From positions 1 through 27,838 of the forward strand of contig JAJYAE010000016.1 in NCBI GenBank assembly GCA_021779695.1: a DNA stretch of 27,838 nt, in the 5' to 3' direction. The notes beneath the pieces were generated by a model. The model saw nothing but the letters and a program-made list of their open reading frames with translations. It ran no database searches and had not been told where the DNA came from. Both the position numbers and the translations under genes were made by a program. This document shows positions 16,532-23,551 of the stretch, one piece after another. Numbering within the stretch: the stretch's first letter is position 1; every line of letters begins with the position of its first letter. This DNA is from Acidobacteriota bacterium (GTDB lineage: Bacteria > Acidobacteriota > Terriglobia > Terriglobales > Acidobacteriaceae).

Positions 16532-17664
16532 ACTTCCACCTCGCCGCTCATTAAACGGGGGAGTAAGAGGTCACGGGATTGCGCCAACTGGAGGTTTTGC
16601 CGTACAAGGTTTTTCACCATTGCGAAGATGGGTGCAACCGTTTCCTCGTATTGGACCAGAATAGAGCCAGTCGGAACTGTCAGATTGCGACTGTGCGCAT
16701 AATCCCGATTCAGACCGGGGACGGCCACATCGGTATTGATGAACTGTACTCGCTGCAACGCGTGGAAGAGAAAACGCGATACGTTTTCGTTGTTGATGAA
16801 GTAGGTCGTGTCAATGGGCCAGGACGGAGCTTCGGCAAAGTAGACCGCGCCGACGTTCCCTTTTCTGCCGATGATGATCGCAGGCTCATCGACGAAGGCC
16901 TTATTGTGTGCTCCGACAACGCCACTTGATCCATAAACCGGCACATCGCCGTCGACGCGCAGATCTTCGCGCAATGCCTTGCCGTATTGGAGAGGGGCAT
17001 AGACGCCAAGCAGCGGCCTTTTCCATCCGACCGGAAGGCCGTTGATGAACTTAGTGTGCTCGTAACCGGGGAAGCGGAAGCGGACGAACCACTCCTCATA
17101 CAACAGCCGCGCCGCCTGCTCCAGCAGCGCGATCCGCCGCCGGTTGTTCTCGATCAGATCGTTGTATGTGCCTATGAAATCCACAATCCGGCCCTCAACG
17201 GAGCCTGAAGGCCATGGAACATCCATTCTTTCCAAGAGCGGCTGGCTCAGATTGTTAATGTTCGTCCCGCCACCTTGAAGCGATAGCACCTTTCTGAATT
17301 GCGGGGTGCGGAAGAAGAGAGCGAGGTAACGCGGGTTACACTGCCCGTCGAACGGTCTGAAGCGGATGCAAAAGCCCGAGAACGAGACATTCTCCAGATC
17401 CTCGTGGATGAACATGCTTCGTCCAACGAGATCGCGATTCCCATTTGAACGTACAAACAGAATGTCTCCGGTTCGCAAATCGGATTTATTCGCGCGCACC
17501 CTCGCAGGATTAATCTCGTCGAGGTCAGTAATATCGGGCTTCCATCGGTCTCCGAAATCCTTGACGCTGATGACTTTCAGACCGACGCCGAAGTCCTCTT
17601 TCGAGTAATTTAGTCCGTTGCGAAAATCGCCGAGTTCTCCGAGTTTGCGCGTTTTGAGCCTCAC
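16528..17664 (-). CDS. hsdS: Type I restriction-modification specificity subunit
   Basis: The 378-residue protein has the two-repeat HsdS design. The first target-recognition domain (about 1-155) ends in NNLSQPLLERMDVPWP. A conserved helical spacer follows (DLIENNRRRIALLEQAARLL, then YEEWFVRFRFPGYE). The second recognition domain (about 205-350, with DVPVYGSSGVVGAHN and IIIGRKGNVGAVYF) leads to the closing helix ending LLLPRLMSGEVEV. Each recognition domain reads one half of a bipartite DNA site and the spacers fix the gap. It links HsdM to HsdR. Both ends overlap neighbours by 4 bp (hsdM stop and hsdR start). I found no second hsdS or inverted partial copy within the window, so no sign of specificity shuffling here. 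Confidence 0.93.
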   Translation of the reverse strand: MRLKTRKLGELGDFRNGLNYSKEDFGVGLKVISVKDFGDRWKPDITDLDEINPARVRANKSDLRTGDILFVRSNGNRDLVGRSMFIHEDLENVSFSGFCIRFRPFDGQCNPRYLALFFRTPQFRKVLSLQGGGTNINNLSQPLLERMDVPWPSGSVEGRIVDFIGTYNDLIENNRRRIALLEQAARLLYEEWFVRFRFPGYEHTKFINGLPVGWKRPLLGVYAPLQYGKALREDLRVDGDVPVYGSSGVVGAHNKAFVDEPAIIIGRKGNVGAVYFAEAPSWPIDTTYFINNENVSRFLFHALQRVQFINTDVAVPGLNRDYAHSRNLTVPTGSILVQYEETVAPIFAMVKNLVRQNLQLAQSRDLLLPRLMSGEVEV

Positions 17665-19784
17665 GCAATCAACTCCTCGAAGTTCTTAGCAATAGTCCGG
17701 GCCAATTCCGCGGCCTCATCGTTGAGCCCCGCGATTTCGAGATGCAGGTCGCGCATGGTCTCCTCGAAGTCGAAGTCCTCGTCCACCTCTTCCGGCGCTA
17801 CGCCGACGTAGCGGCCCGGCGTCAGGCTCCAGTCGTTCTTTTCAATCTCAGCCTGATCGACGAGTTTCACCAGCCCGGGCACATCGGCGATCTTTCCTTC
17901 CGGGAAGCGTTCGATGAGCCACGCGGCCTGGCGGTGGAAGTAGCGCACCAGCCGCAGCCCCTCGACCAATGCGTGACGGGCTTCGTCCACAGCCTTGCGG
18001 GCGCGGTTCACTTCCTTGGTGATCCATAGATCGCTGGCGCGGGCGTCGAGCGACTTTTCGCAGACCTCGATAAAGCGTTCGGCAACTTTATATACATGGT
18101 CGGCCTGCTTGGCGACGTCGCGGGTGCGCTCCACCGTGGGCGCGGAGAATTCTGTCTTCTTATTGAGAACGGCGGCCTGGTCGCCGTCTTCGGCGCTGGG
18201 CAGCTTTGCGAGCTCGACGAGCAGGGCCTTGGCGTCGGACTTGAACTCGGCAGCGGCAGCCTGGAACTCGGCCAGCGGCGCGGCGTGGGCGCCGGCTTGA
18301 GTGTGGGACGGGGCCTCACCGCCCAGGAATTTCTGGGTGAGCGGCTCAAGGGCGGCGACGGACTTTTCAAACTCGGCCACAAGCGCGGGAATTTCAGCGG
18401 CCTCAGCGAGGGTGCGGCGCAGGTAACCGGCCACCAGCGCCCGGAAGCGTTCTGGCTGGCCGCGGTAGAGCCAGACGATGGAGAGCAGGTTCTGCAACTG
18501 CTCCGGGCTGAAGTCGTAGATTTTGCGCGTGACCTTGCGGAAGACGCCGCGCGCATCGAGCATCAGCACCTTGTCGCGATGCTCTTTGGGCTTGGCCTTG
18601 TTCAGGAACCATAGCTCGCAGGGGACGGTGCGGGTGTAGAAGAAGTTGGACCGGATGGCGACCATGACGTCTACGTGGCCGGTTTTGACCAGGCTTTGGC
18701 GGACCTTGGCCTCGTCTCGGCCTGCACTCGACGCCTGCGAGGACATGACGAAACCGGCCCGGCCCTGCGCGTTCAGGTAGCTGTAGAAGTACTGAATCCA
18801 GAGATAATTGCCGTTCTGGACGCGGCCCTTGCCCTTTTCGTCGCCATTCTTTTTGCCCTTGGCCACGGTGACGCCGGGCAAGCCGAAGGGCAGGCGGGGA
18901 TCGGTGGCGATCTTGCCGGCATCGACCTCATCCACATTGAAGGGCGGATTGGCCATGACGTAGTCGCACTTGTGGAGCAGGTTGAGCGGGTCTTCGTAGT
19001 AGGTGATGTTCTGCTGGATATCGCCGCCGAGACCGTGGACAGCCAGGTTCATCTTGGCCAGGTTGACGGTGGTCTTGTTCTTCTCGTAGCCCCGGAAGGT
19101 GAGCTGCTCGGAGGGGTTCTGGTGGTGCTGCTCGACGATGCGGGCGCTCTGGACGAACATGCCGCCCGATCCGCAGGCCGGGTCGAGGACCGTGCCCCTG
19201 GTGGGTTCGAGCACGTTGGCGATGAACTGGACCAGCGAGATGGGCGTGAAGAACTCGCCGCCGTCGTGGGCCTTGAGGTCGGCGAACTGCGTCAGAAAAT
19301 ACTCGTAGATGCGTCCGAAGACATCGCCGGTGGCGGTTTTCAGTTCCTCCGGGTTGAGGGTGCGGACCAGGTCGCCGAGCAGGTCGGCGGGGATGGACTG
19401 GTACTCCTGCTTGGGGAGAATGCCCTTGAGGCTCACGTAGTCGTCCTCAATCGTTTCCATGGCGCGGATGACAATCTCGGGCAGCTTGGGATCGGAGGCC
19501 TTGGTGATGAAGTAGTCGAACTGGGCCTGGGGCCGGAGGTAGATAGAGCCTTTTTGGCTGAAATCCTCCTTGGCGAGGGCGCGGGTGACACCGTTGCGGG
19601 AGGGCAGGGACTTTTCGATCTCAGGCTTGATGGTCAGAAACCGGCTATACGCGTGGCGCAGGAAGATGAGGCCCATGACGGGCATAAAATATTCATTGCT
19701 GGCCAGCTCGGAGTTCGAGCGGAGCAGGTCAGCGGCTCGCCAGAGGCGAGCCTCAATCGCTTCGATGTTTTCTAGTTGAGCCAT
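17661..19784 (-). CDS. hsdM: Type I restriction-modification adenine methyltransferase subunit
   Basis: The 707-residue HsdM begins with the helical N-terminal domain (ENIEAIEARLWRAADLLR). The N6-adenine methylase fold follows, with motif I DPACGSGGMF (201-210) for S-adenosylmethionine and motif IV ANPPF (278-282) for catalysis. The long C-terminal part (about 450-700), rich in alanine and charged helices, makes it larger than EcoKI-type HsdM (529 residues) and probably adds HsdS-contacting helices. It methylates hemimethylated sites and, with HsdS, is needed for HsdR to bind. It heads the hsdM-hsdS-hsdR operon. The sequence before its ATG has only a weak ribosome-binding site (GGAAAA), with two short hairpins upstream. 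Confidence 0.94.
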   Translation of the reverse strand: MAQLENIEAIEARLWRAADLLRSNSELASNEYFMPVMGLIFLRHAYSRFLTIKPEIEKSLPSRNGVTRALAKEDFSQKGSIYLRPQAQFDYFITKASDPKLPEIVIRAMETIEDDYVSLKGILPKQEYQSIPADLLGDLVRTLNPEELKTATGDVFGRIYEYFLTQFADLKAHDGGEFFTPISLVQFIANVLEPTRGTVLDPACGSGGMFVQSARIVEQHHQNPSEQLTFRGYEKNKTTVNLAKMNLAVHGLGGDIQQNITYYEDPLNLLHKCDYVMANPPFNVDEVDAGKIATDPRLPFGLPGVTVAKGKKNGDEKGKGRVQNGNYLWIQYFYSYLNAQGRAGFVMSSQASSAGRDEAKVRQSLVKTGHVDVMVAIRSNFFYTRTVPCELWFLNKAKPKEHRDKVLMLDARGVFRKVTRKIYDFSPEQLQNLLSIVWLYRGQPERFRALVAGYLRRTLAEAAEIPALVAEFEKSVAALEPLTQKFLGGEAPSHTQAGAHAAPLAEFQAAAAEFKSDAKALLVELAKLPSAEDGDQAAVLNKKTEFSAPTVERTRDVAKQADHVYKVAERFIEVCEKSLDARASDLWITKEVNRARKAVDEARHALVEGLRLVRYFHRQAAWLIERFPEGKIADVPGLVKLVDQAEIEKNDWSLTPGRYVGVAPEEVDEDFDFEETMRDLHLEIAGLNDEAAELARTIAKNFEELIA

Positions 19785-19790
19785 TCGCAG

Positions 19791-20054
19791 TTATTTTCCG
19801 TAGCGAGCCTGTTTCCGACCCCTGGGGTGGATCGGACTAGGCCCGATCCCATGTGGAGAGACTTGCGAATCTCTCCGTGGGTAAAGCATGTAAAATCTGG
19901 TTCCGAGAAAAGTATAAGTCGAGGCACCGTCAGCATCAGCGTCGAAATGCGTAGTGCCTCGTACCTCACGAGGTGCCGAGTCAATGCTGACAGCCATCAC
20001 ATCTTCAACATCGCCGCCTTCCTTAATCTGGACATCCGTGATGGTATTCGTCAT
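19791..20054 (-). CDS. Small hypothetical protein, formerly second gene of a coupled pair
   Basis: I do not recognise this 87-residue frame. The first 55 residues look like real coding (MTNTITDVQIKEGGDVEDV and FDADADGASTYTFLG, acidic and soluble). The last 25 run through two short inverted repeats and are proline- and arginine-rich, so the true end is uncertain. Its ATG begins 2 bp inside the left flank of the Rep-like element. If one copy of the duplicated ATTT and the element are removed, this ATG overlaps the stop of the 44-residue gene on the other side as ATGA. That implies the pair was translationally coupled and the insertion has separated it from its partner. It ends 6 bp before the hsdM start. 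Confidence 0.45.
   Translation of the reverse strand: MTNTITDVQIKEGGDVEDVMAVSIDSAPREVRGTTHFDADADGASTYTFLGTRFYMLYPRRDSQVSPHGIGPSPIHPRGRKQARYGK
19829..19876. repeat. Two adjacent short hairpins upstream of hsdM
   Basis: GGATCGG (19829-19835) pairs with CCGATCC (19843-19849), and GGAGAGA (19855-19861) pairs with TCTCTCC (19870-19876), each with a 7-8 nt loop. Neither has a U-run, so they are not simple terminators. They lie 45-92 bp upstream of the hsdM start and could shape its leader RNA or bind a regulator. Confidence 0.35.
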
Positions 20055-20056
20055 TT
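20053..20056 (+). repeat. Left target-site duplication of the Rep-like element (ATTT)
   Basis: ATTT directly abuts the left terminal inverted repeat. An identical ATTT abuts the right one at 21085-21088 in the same orientation. Confidence 0.6.
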
Positions 20057-20080
20057 TGACGCGTATTGATTGGTGTTACA
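20057..20080 (+). repeat. Left terminal inverted repeat
   Basis: 24 bp identical to the reverse complement of 21061-21084. Similarity continues imperfectly outward because both outer flanks carry CGTCA/TGACG halves of the target palindrome. Confidence 0.85.
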
Positions 20081-20087
20081 GGAAGGG

Positions 20088-21065
20088 ATGATGATCGACA
20101 AGCTGGAAGTGCTGGTGCCGGAAGGCGTCCCGCGGCGTGAAGAGGTGTGGAGGGAAAACCGCGAGCATTTCGCGAACATTGGGTCAATGTTCGGCCGAAC
20201 GCTCGACGCGGATTTTAGTCTGGCATCGAGAGTTCACCGCGATTACCGTGTCCCAATTGCGAAAGAGAAGAGGCAATTCAAGGTTGACTTTACAGATACC
20301 CGACTGATGAGCGCAGACGATATCCTATGGCGTCTCATGTGGCTGTTTGAAGTCGAGCAAGAACAGGCACGTTCGTTCCGGATCGGCCGCATAGATTTTG
20401 CAGCGGATGTTTACGGCGTTTCCGTGGAATGGTTCAAGCTCCACAGCAGAGTGAAACGGAAGAGAAAGACCCTGTCGTACGAGGTGTGCAAGGAAGAGAC
20501 TTCAAAAGGCAACATAACATCCGTGGTCTTCGGAAAACGGCCTGACATGTATCGCATTTATGACCGATTGGCCGAGAAACGGCAGCGCGGGGCTGAGATT
20601 CTGTATGATGGCATGTCTTTCGGAGCCCCTGTCCCAATCGTGACCAGGGTTGAGCGGCAGTGCTCTGGAAGGGCAGTTCCAAAAGATGTAGCAACAGTAG
20701 GCGCGCTCCTTGAACATGCTTCAACCGTGGATCCGTTTCCGGCGCTTTGGTGCCGGGAGAAAAACGATGGATCTCCGTCAACTGAAGGCTGGCCACCGCA
20801 GAAATGGCTCATGAACGTGGGACTCGCGACCGTGGTTCAGCAGTACGGGGAGGCCACTGTTCGAGCGCGACTGAACCGTACGAGAAATGCGACGCGCATC
20901 TTTTCAAGTTATTCTGAGCTCCTTGGCGGCAATTCCACCGTGGTAACTGCACATCAGATTCGCGAGATCTATCGTTTCGGGACGGTCAAACAGCTTAATA
21001 TACCTGTTCGCGGACCGGACGGAGAGCTCCAATATCCAGCCGACGGAGTCGTTCTTACCTTGTAA
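20088..21065 (+). CDS. Rep_trans/phage-type replication initiator-like protein of the element
   Basis: I place the start at ATG 20088 (a second ATG follows at 20091), with AGGAAGGG immediately upstream. The product is 325 residues. It begins MMIDKLEVLVPEG and carries the motifs I associate with replication-initiation-factor (Rep_trans and filamentous-phage Rep) proteins. These are the RIDFAADVYG metal/active-site strand (R101, D103, D107), FGKRPDMYRIYDRLAEK with candidate nucleophile tyrosines Y155 and Y158, and TRVERQ (R187, E189). Such proteins nick DNA and start rolling-circle replication. A family with this start and these motifs is, from memory, frequent in Acidobacteria and annotated as hypothetical. 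The stop TAA is inside the right terminal repeat. No partner gene is present, so it would have to mobilise the element alone. Confidence 0.7.
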   Translation: MMIDKLEVLVPEGVPRREEVWRENREHFANIGSMFGRTLDADFSLASRVHRDYRVPIAKEKRQFKVDFTDTRLMSADDILWRLMWLFEVEQEQARSFRIGRIDFAADVYGVSVEWFKLHSRVKRKRKTLSYEVCKEETSKGNITSVVFGKRPDMYRIYDRLAEKRQRGAEILYDGMSFGAPVPIVTRVERQCSGRAVPKDVATVGALLEHASTVDPFPALWCREKNDGSPSTEGWPPQKWLMNVGLATVVQQYGEATVRARLNRTRNATRIFSSYSELLGGNSTVVTAHQIREIYRFGTVKQLNIPVRGPDGELQYPADGVVLTL

Positions 21066-21084
21066 CACCAATCAATACGCGTCA
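21061..21084 (-). repeat. Right terminal inverted repeat
   Basis: Exact reverse complement of 20057-20080. It contains the stop codon of the element's gene at 21063-21065. Confidence 0.85.
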
Positions 21085-21088
21085 ATTT
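21085..21088 (+). repeat. Right target-site duplication of the Rep-like element (ATTT)
   Basis: Same orientation and sequence as 20053-20056. Removing one copy plus the element restores CGTCATTTGACG. Confidence 0.6.
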
Positions 21089-21217
21089 GACGAGGACATC
21101 TGCCATCGCGAGGACCGACGGAAACGTCGGGCCGAAGCCAGATCTGCTGCCCGGGTTCAGTTCGAGTGACCTATCATTCGCAATGTTCTTGACAGCCGTG
21201 AATGCTGAAGTGGCCAT
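21086..21217 (-). pseudogene. 44-codon gene whose stop was displaced by the Rep-like element
   Basis: ATG 21217 on the minus strand has a strong ribosome-binding site (GGAGGGG, 8 bp upstream on that strand). It codes for an unrecognised peptide (MATSAFTAVKNIANDRSLEL, then GFGPTFPSVLAMADVLVK). After K44 the frame enters the right inverted repeat and now continues antisense through the element to about 20969. In the reconstructed empty site the next codon is TGA, overlapping the ATG of the 87-residue gene. The original product would thus have been 44 residues, translationally coupled to that gene. Its function is unknown. The clean start, strong ribosome-binding site and restored ATGA overlap are the support. 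Confidence 0.5.
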
Positions 21218-21242
21218 TGCGCTGACCCCTCCAGCAGTCTGA

Positions 21243-21365
21243 TCAGGCTGCCTTCTTCAGATCGAAATTGGCTCCTACTCGATCTCGGATGGCATTCAAT
21301 GCCTGTTTCTGATGCGCGTGCTTGTCGGGACGCACGCGCACGATTTGTTCATCGACCAGAGCCAT
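21243..21365 (-). CDS. Very small hypothetical protein (40 residues)
   Basis: A minus-strand frame beginning ATG 21365 reads MALVDEQIVRVRPDKHAHQK, then QALNAIRDRVGANFDLKKAA and stops at 21243. The composition (amphipathic, charged, no low-complexity) looks coding. It ends 25 bp before the strong ribosome-binding-site start of the 44-codon gene on the same strand, so the two could share a transcript heading towards hsdM. No clear ribosome-binding site precedes its ATG, and the frame stays open about 16 codons further upstream, so it may be a remnant of a longer gene. Confidence 0.35.
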   Translation of the reverse strand: MALVDEQIVRVRPDKHAHQKQALNAIRDRVGANFDLKKAA

Positions 21366-21429
21366 TGCACTGTAAGGATAGCCGTGCTGTTGGCTTTGGT
21401 TCGAGGGAGAATCAGCTCATGCTTTCGAT

Positions 21430-21879
21430 ATGAGCTCACCAGTGAATTACGTTCCAACACCACTCCCACCCCAGTCCTCAGTGCAATCGGGTTCCGAAGC
21501 CAGGCCCACGTGTACCGTTAAGGTAGCGGCAAGCAGAATGCACAAACATCCTTCCACTATCTACCGGATGCGTAAGCGGCTCGGGCCACTTCGTTTCGTT
21601 GTGGAAGGCCGGCGGATTTACATCGATTTGCAATCCCTTGAGAGTTTCTTGTCTCAGCAGTCTCCGATCGAGTCCGCCGCCAGGACAAGGGCCGCCGACG
21701 CCGAGGCGACCCCACCCGTTAGCGTGCCAGAATTCAATCGTGGCTCATATGAGAAGCAGCAAGACACGAAATCCAGAGAACAGCAACAAAAGCAACCCGA
21801 TGTCCCTGGTCGTTCTGGCCAGCGGGAGCTAATCATTCACCCCAGGCCGTCGCACATGCTGTTCTGTTACATCGCATGA
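21430..21879 (+). CDS. Helix-turn-helix DNA-binding protein (excisionase/MerR-like fold)
   Basis: The 149-residue product has a winged-helix/excisionase-like segment at about residues 29-78: VAASRMHKHPSTIYRMRKRL, then FVVEGRRIYIDLQSLESFL. This has the pattern of small HTH proteins that steer integrases or repress element promoters. The N-terminus (PTPLPPQSS) and the glutamine- and lysine-rich C-terminus (EKQQDTKSREQQQKQPD) look disordered. The ATG lacks a good ribosome-binding site. It lies on the accessory side of the Rep-like element and reads away from it. A role as recombination directionality factor or regulator of this module is inference. The promoter-like repeats further right are candidate targets. 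Confidence 0.6.
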   Translation: MSSPVNYVPTPLPPQSSVQSGSEARPTCTVKVAASRMHKHPSTIYRMRKRLGPLRFVVEGRRIYIDLQSLESFLSQQSPIESAARTRAADAEATPPVSVPEFNRGSYEKQQDTKSREQQQKQPDVPGRSGQRELIIHPRPSHMLFCYIA

Positions 21880-22039
21880 CGGCAGACGATTCCCATGAAG
21901 GACTCCATACCAGGGTGGGTCCTTCAGTTCTCCAGGGCCCGAGTTACCTGCGTCCTCAATTGCCGGCGCGGGCGATAGTGCGCCCGGCCCAGACTCAACT
22001 TTCAACCGGCGCCGCGAGCCGCCCATTTAAGGGGAATAT

Positions 22040-22240
22040 ATGAACAGCAACGACATCCACGTCAACGCAACCGAGCTTCATCTTGACGGTGTCAACCAAG
22101 GATTATCCGACGCCGATTGTCAGAGCCCTCGCGCACAGTTGACGCGGGGCCAACAGCTTCCACTGGAGGCAAACGACCGCGACGAAACTCTTCCCGTTCT
22201 GTTTCGGCCGCGCCTCCGGTTCGTGGAGCACTGCGATTAG
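22040..22240 (+). CDS. Small hypothetical protein
   Basis: This 66-residue frame starts at ATG 22040 with AAGGGG 6 bp upstream. It is acidic and polar (MNSNDIHVNATELHLDGVNQ). No domain or membrane segment is visible. The good ribosome-binding site is the main support. A GC-rich hairpin (CGGGCG-ATAGTG-CGCCCG, 21969-21986) stands in its leader. The function is unknown, and it may not be a gene. Confidence 0.35.
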   Translation: MNSNDIHVNATELHLDGVNQGLSDADCQSPRAQLTRGQQLPLEANDRDETLPVLFRPRLRFVEHCD

Positions 22241-22341
22241 GTCGATACCTTTGGCTCATACATCATCAGGGCTTTCTGCCGTGATGCCTGTGGCTTGCGG
22301 AATGCATCAGTTTAGGCCAATAAATACGATTCGCAGAAGAC

Positions 22342-22353
22342 TTCCTATACTAG
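22342..22353 (+). promoter_or_regulatory. Repeated promoter-like 12-mer, copy 1
   Basis: TTCCTATACTAG contains a good -10 hexamer (TATACT). The identical 12-mer recurs at 24094-24105 and 24669-24680, always on the + strand and always in a gene-free leader. No consensus -35 precedes it, so an activator or alternative sigma factor may be needed. Confidence 0.55.
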
Positions 22354-22432
22354 CAAGTTGAAGGATACGGTCTTCACGCTTTTCTGAATCTGGTCGGCCT
22401 CACACAGGTTGCGAGTCAATTGTGGCAGTCTC

Positions 22433-22484
22433 GACAGAAAGAAGCATGTTATGCGCCGCGCTCGCGGCCAGCATAATGTCTGTC
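22433..22484 (+). repeat. Long imperfect hairpin before the nuclease gene
   Basis: TTATGC-GCCGCG (22449-22460) pairs with CGCGGC-CA-GCATAA (22463-22476), a 12-bp stem with a 2-nt bulge and a 2-nt loop. The outer GACAGA (22433-22438) pairs with TCTGTC (22479-22484). There is no U-run. It could be an RNA structure, an operator or a recombinase-binding site. Confidence 0.55.
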
Positions 22485-22572
22485 AAGGCATTCGCCCAGT
22501 TTTCTTAGGCTTTCGAAGGCCGCATTCAAACCTAAAGATCAGCAAGTGCAAGCCTGCTCACGGAGAATTCCT

Positions 22573-23508
22573 TTGACCAACCAATTCAAGATTACTGCGA
22601 GAAACCTCGGTTCACTGGAACTGGATAACATCTGTCTCGAGGATTTCTGGTATTTGTCGCGCCTTAACTTCCGTCCTCCCTATAACAACTTTGGCTCAGC
22701 GCTATTCGGCGACTGTCAGTCCATGCAAGAAGCGATGATCGGCTACTACCTCGAGAGGGACGGTTGCTTGCCGAAACAGTTTGCCCCGTTCTGCGACATA
22801 AAGAGTCGCGTGGATGTCAGCAAGCACTGGAAGCATTTCGGCTACACGCACAAGTCAGGAGTTTGGCTGTACGGATCTCCAGACGAGGTCTTCTATCGTG
22901 CTGATAATTCGATAGTCATCTGGGATCACAAAAGTGCGCATCCGAAGACCGACGAGGTAAAAGATCACTTCCGTCCACAATATGAAGTCCAAGTGACAGG
23001 GTACGGCCTCATTGCTGAGGCTGGGCTGCGACTTGGAACAGTAAGCGCAGGCGCACTTGGCTACTGGGATCTCCAATTCCAGAAAGTTATCGACGCACCA
23101 GCAAAGTTCATCAAAGATGGGATGCTCTGGGCGGCTTTTGTGCCGAAGGTTTTCGAAGTGGAAATCGATTACACGCGCATTGACAAGCTTTTGAAGGAGG
23201 CTCTAAAGATTTGGAGTTCCAAAGTTCCGCCTGAAGGCCGCAGCAAGTGTCGTGATTGTATGAAGCTCGAAGCGCTTTTCGCTATCCAGTCAGATGTGGA
23301 GAGTTGCCTTACAGTCAAAGACCAGCAGTTGTTTCGCGCAGCGGGCAACAATCCAGCAACACAGTGGCAAATCATGCGGCGCCTTCGCGAACGTCAAGGG
23401 ATACGTTGGTCAGCACTGCGCGAGATCGAAGACTCCGAGGACGGCCTCACGTTTGATAGGGATAGCCTCGCCGCCGACTGGGAATTCCCTGGAACATCGG
23501 CCTGCTAG
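22573..23508 (+). CDS. PD-(D/E)XK-superfamily nuclease (Cas4/RecB-like)
   Basis: I prefer TTG 22573 because GGAG lies about 7 bp upstream. GTG 22546 gives nine more residues without a ribosome-binding site. The 311-residue protein has a RecB/Cas4-like nuclease core: YGSPDEVFY (D104), IVIWDHKSA (D118-x-K120), then QVTGYGLI, matching the Q-x3-Y motif (Q140, Y144) typical of RecB-family exonucleases. A C-x2-C pair (SKCRDCM) near residue 230 recalls the Fe-S cysteines of Cas4, but the full four-cysteine set is not evident. No cas genes or CRISPR array are present. It stands alone behind a long structured leader and before a clear terminator, so it is its own transcription unit. A role in defence or in processing the element's DNA ends is inferred. 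Confidence 0.7.
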   Translation: MTNQFKITARNLGSLELDNICLEDFWYLSRLNFRPPYNNFGSALFGDCQSMQEAMIGYYLERDGCLPKQFAPFCDIKSRVDVSKHWKHFGYTHKSGVWLYGSPDEVFYRADNSIVIWDHKSAHPKTDEVKDHFRPQYEVQVTGYGLIAEAGLRLGTVSAGALGYWDLQFQKVIDAPAKFIKDGMLWAAFVPKVFEVEIDYTRIDKLLKEALKIWSSKVPPEGRSKCRDCMKLEALFAIQSDVESCLTVKDQQLFRAAGNNPATQWQIMRRLRERQGIRWSALREIEDSEDGLTFDRDSLAADWEFPGTSAC

Positions 23509-23551
23509 TGCCCCCAATCTTGCCAGCTCTTGGACCGTAACGTCTTAAATT

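Larger units (their letters stand above)
20057..21084 (+). mobile_element. 1028-bp single-gene insertion element with 24-bp terminal inverted repeats
   Basis: The two ends are perfect 24-bp inverted repeats: 20057-20080 begins TGACGCGTATTG and ends TGGTGTTACA, and 21061-21084 is its exact reverse complement. They are flanked by a direct 4-bp repeat ATTT. The only gene begins 7 bp inside the left repeat and its stop codon lies in the right repeat, so nothing else fits in the element. The flanks rejoin into the sequence CGTCATTTGACG, a quasi-palindrome around the duplicated ATTT. The structure is that of an insertion sequence. The gene product, however, resembles replication initiators instead of a DDE or IS-type HUH transposase. 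A Rep-bearing circular replicon integrated at a palindromic site is the alternative. Confidence 0.7.
22241..22572. other. Long leader of the nuclease gene
   Basis: These 332 bases contain no gene. They hold one copy of the promoter-like 12-mer (22342-22353) and, 80 bp downstream, a long imperfect hairpin (22433-22484). A transcript from the 12-mer would carry about 215 nt of untranslated leader before the nuclease start. Confidence 0.5.

Noticed and set aside
15950..16702. 250-codon + strand frame, and similar long frames within 14669-15226
   Set aside because: They are antisense to intact hsdR/hsdS with clear motifs, so they are shadows.
16528..17664. Phase-variable or shuffling hsdS
   Set aside because: No second hsdS, partial copy, inverted repeat or adjacent recombinase was seen.
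18675..19775. 366-codon open frame on the + strand
   Set aside because: It is fully antisense to hsdM. Its repetitive composition (many V, E, G, L, D) is the mirror of a GC-rich gene, and it has no motif or ribosome-binding site.
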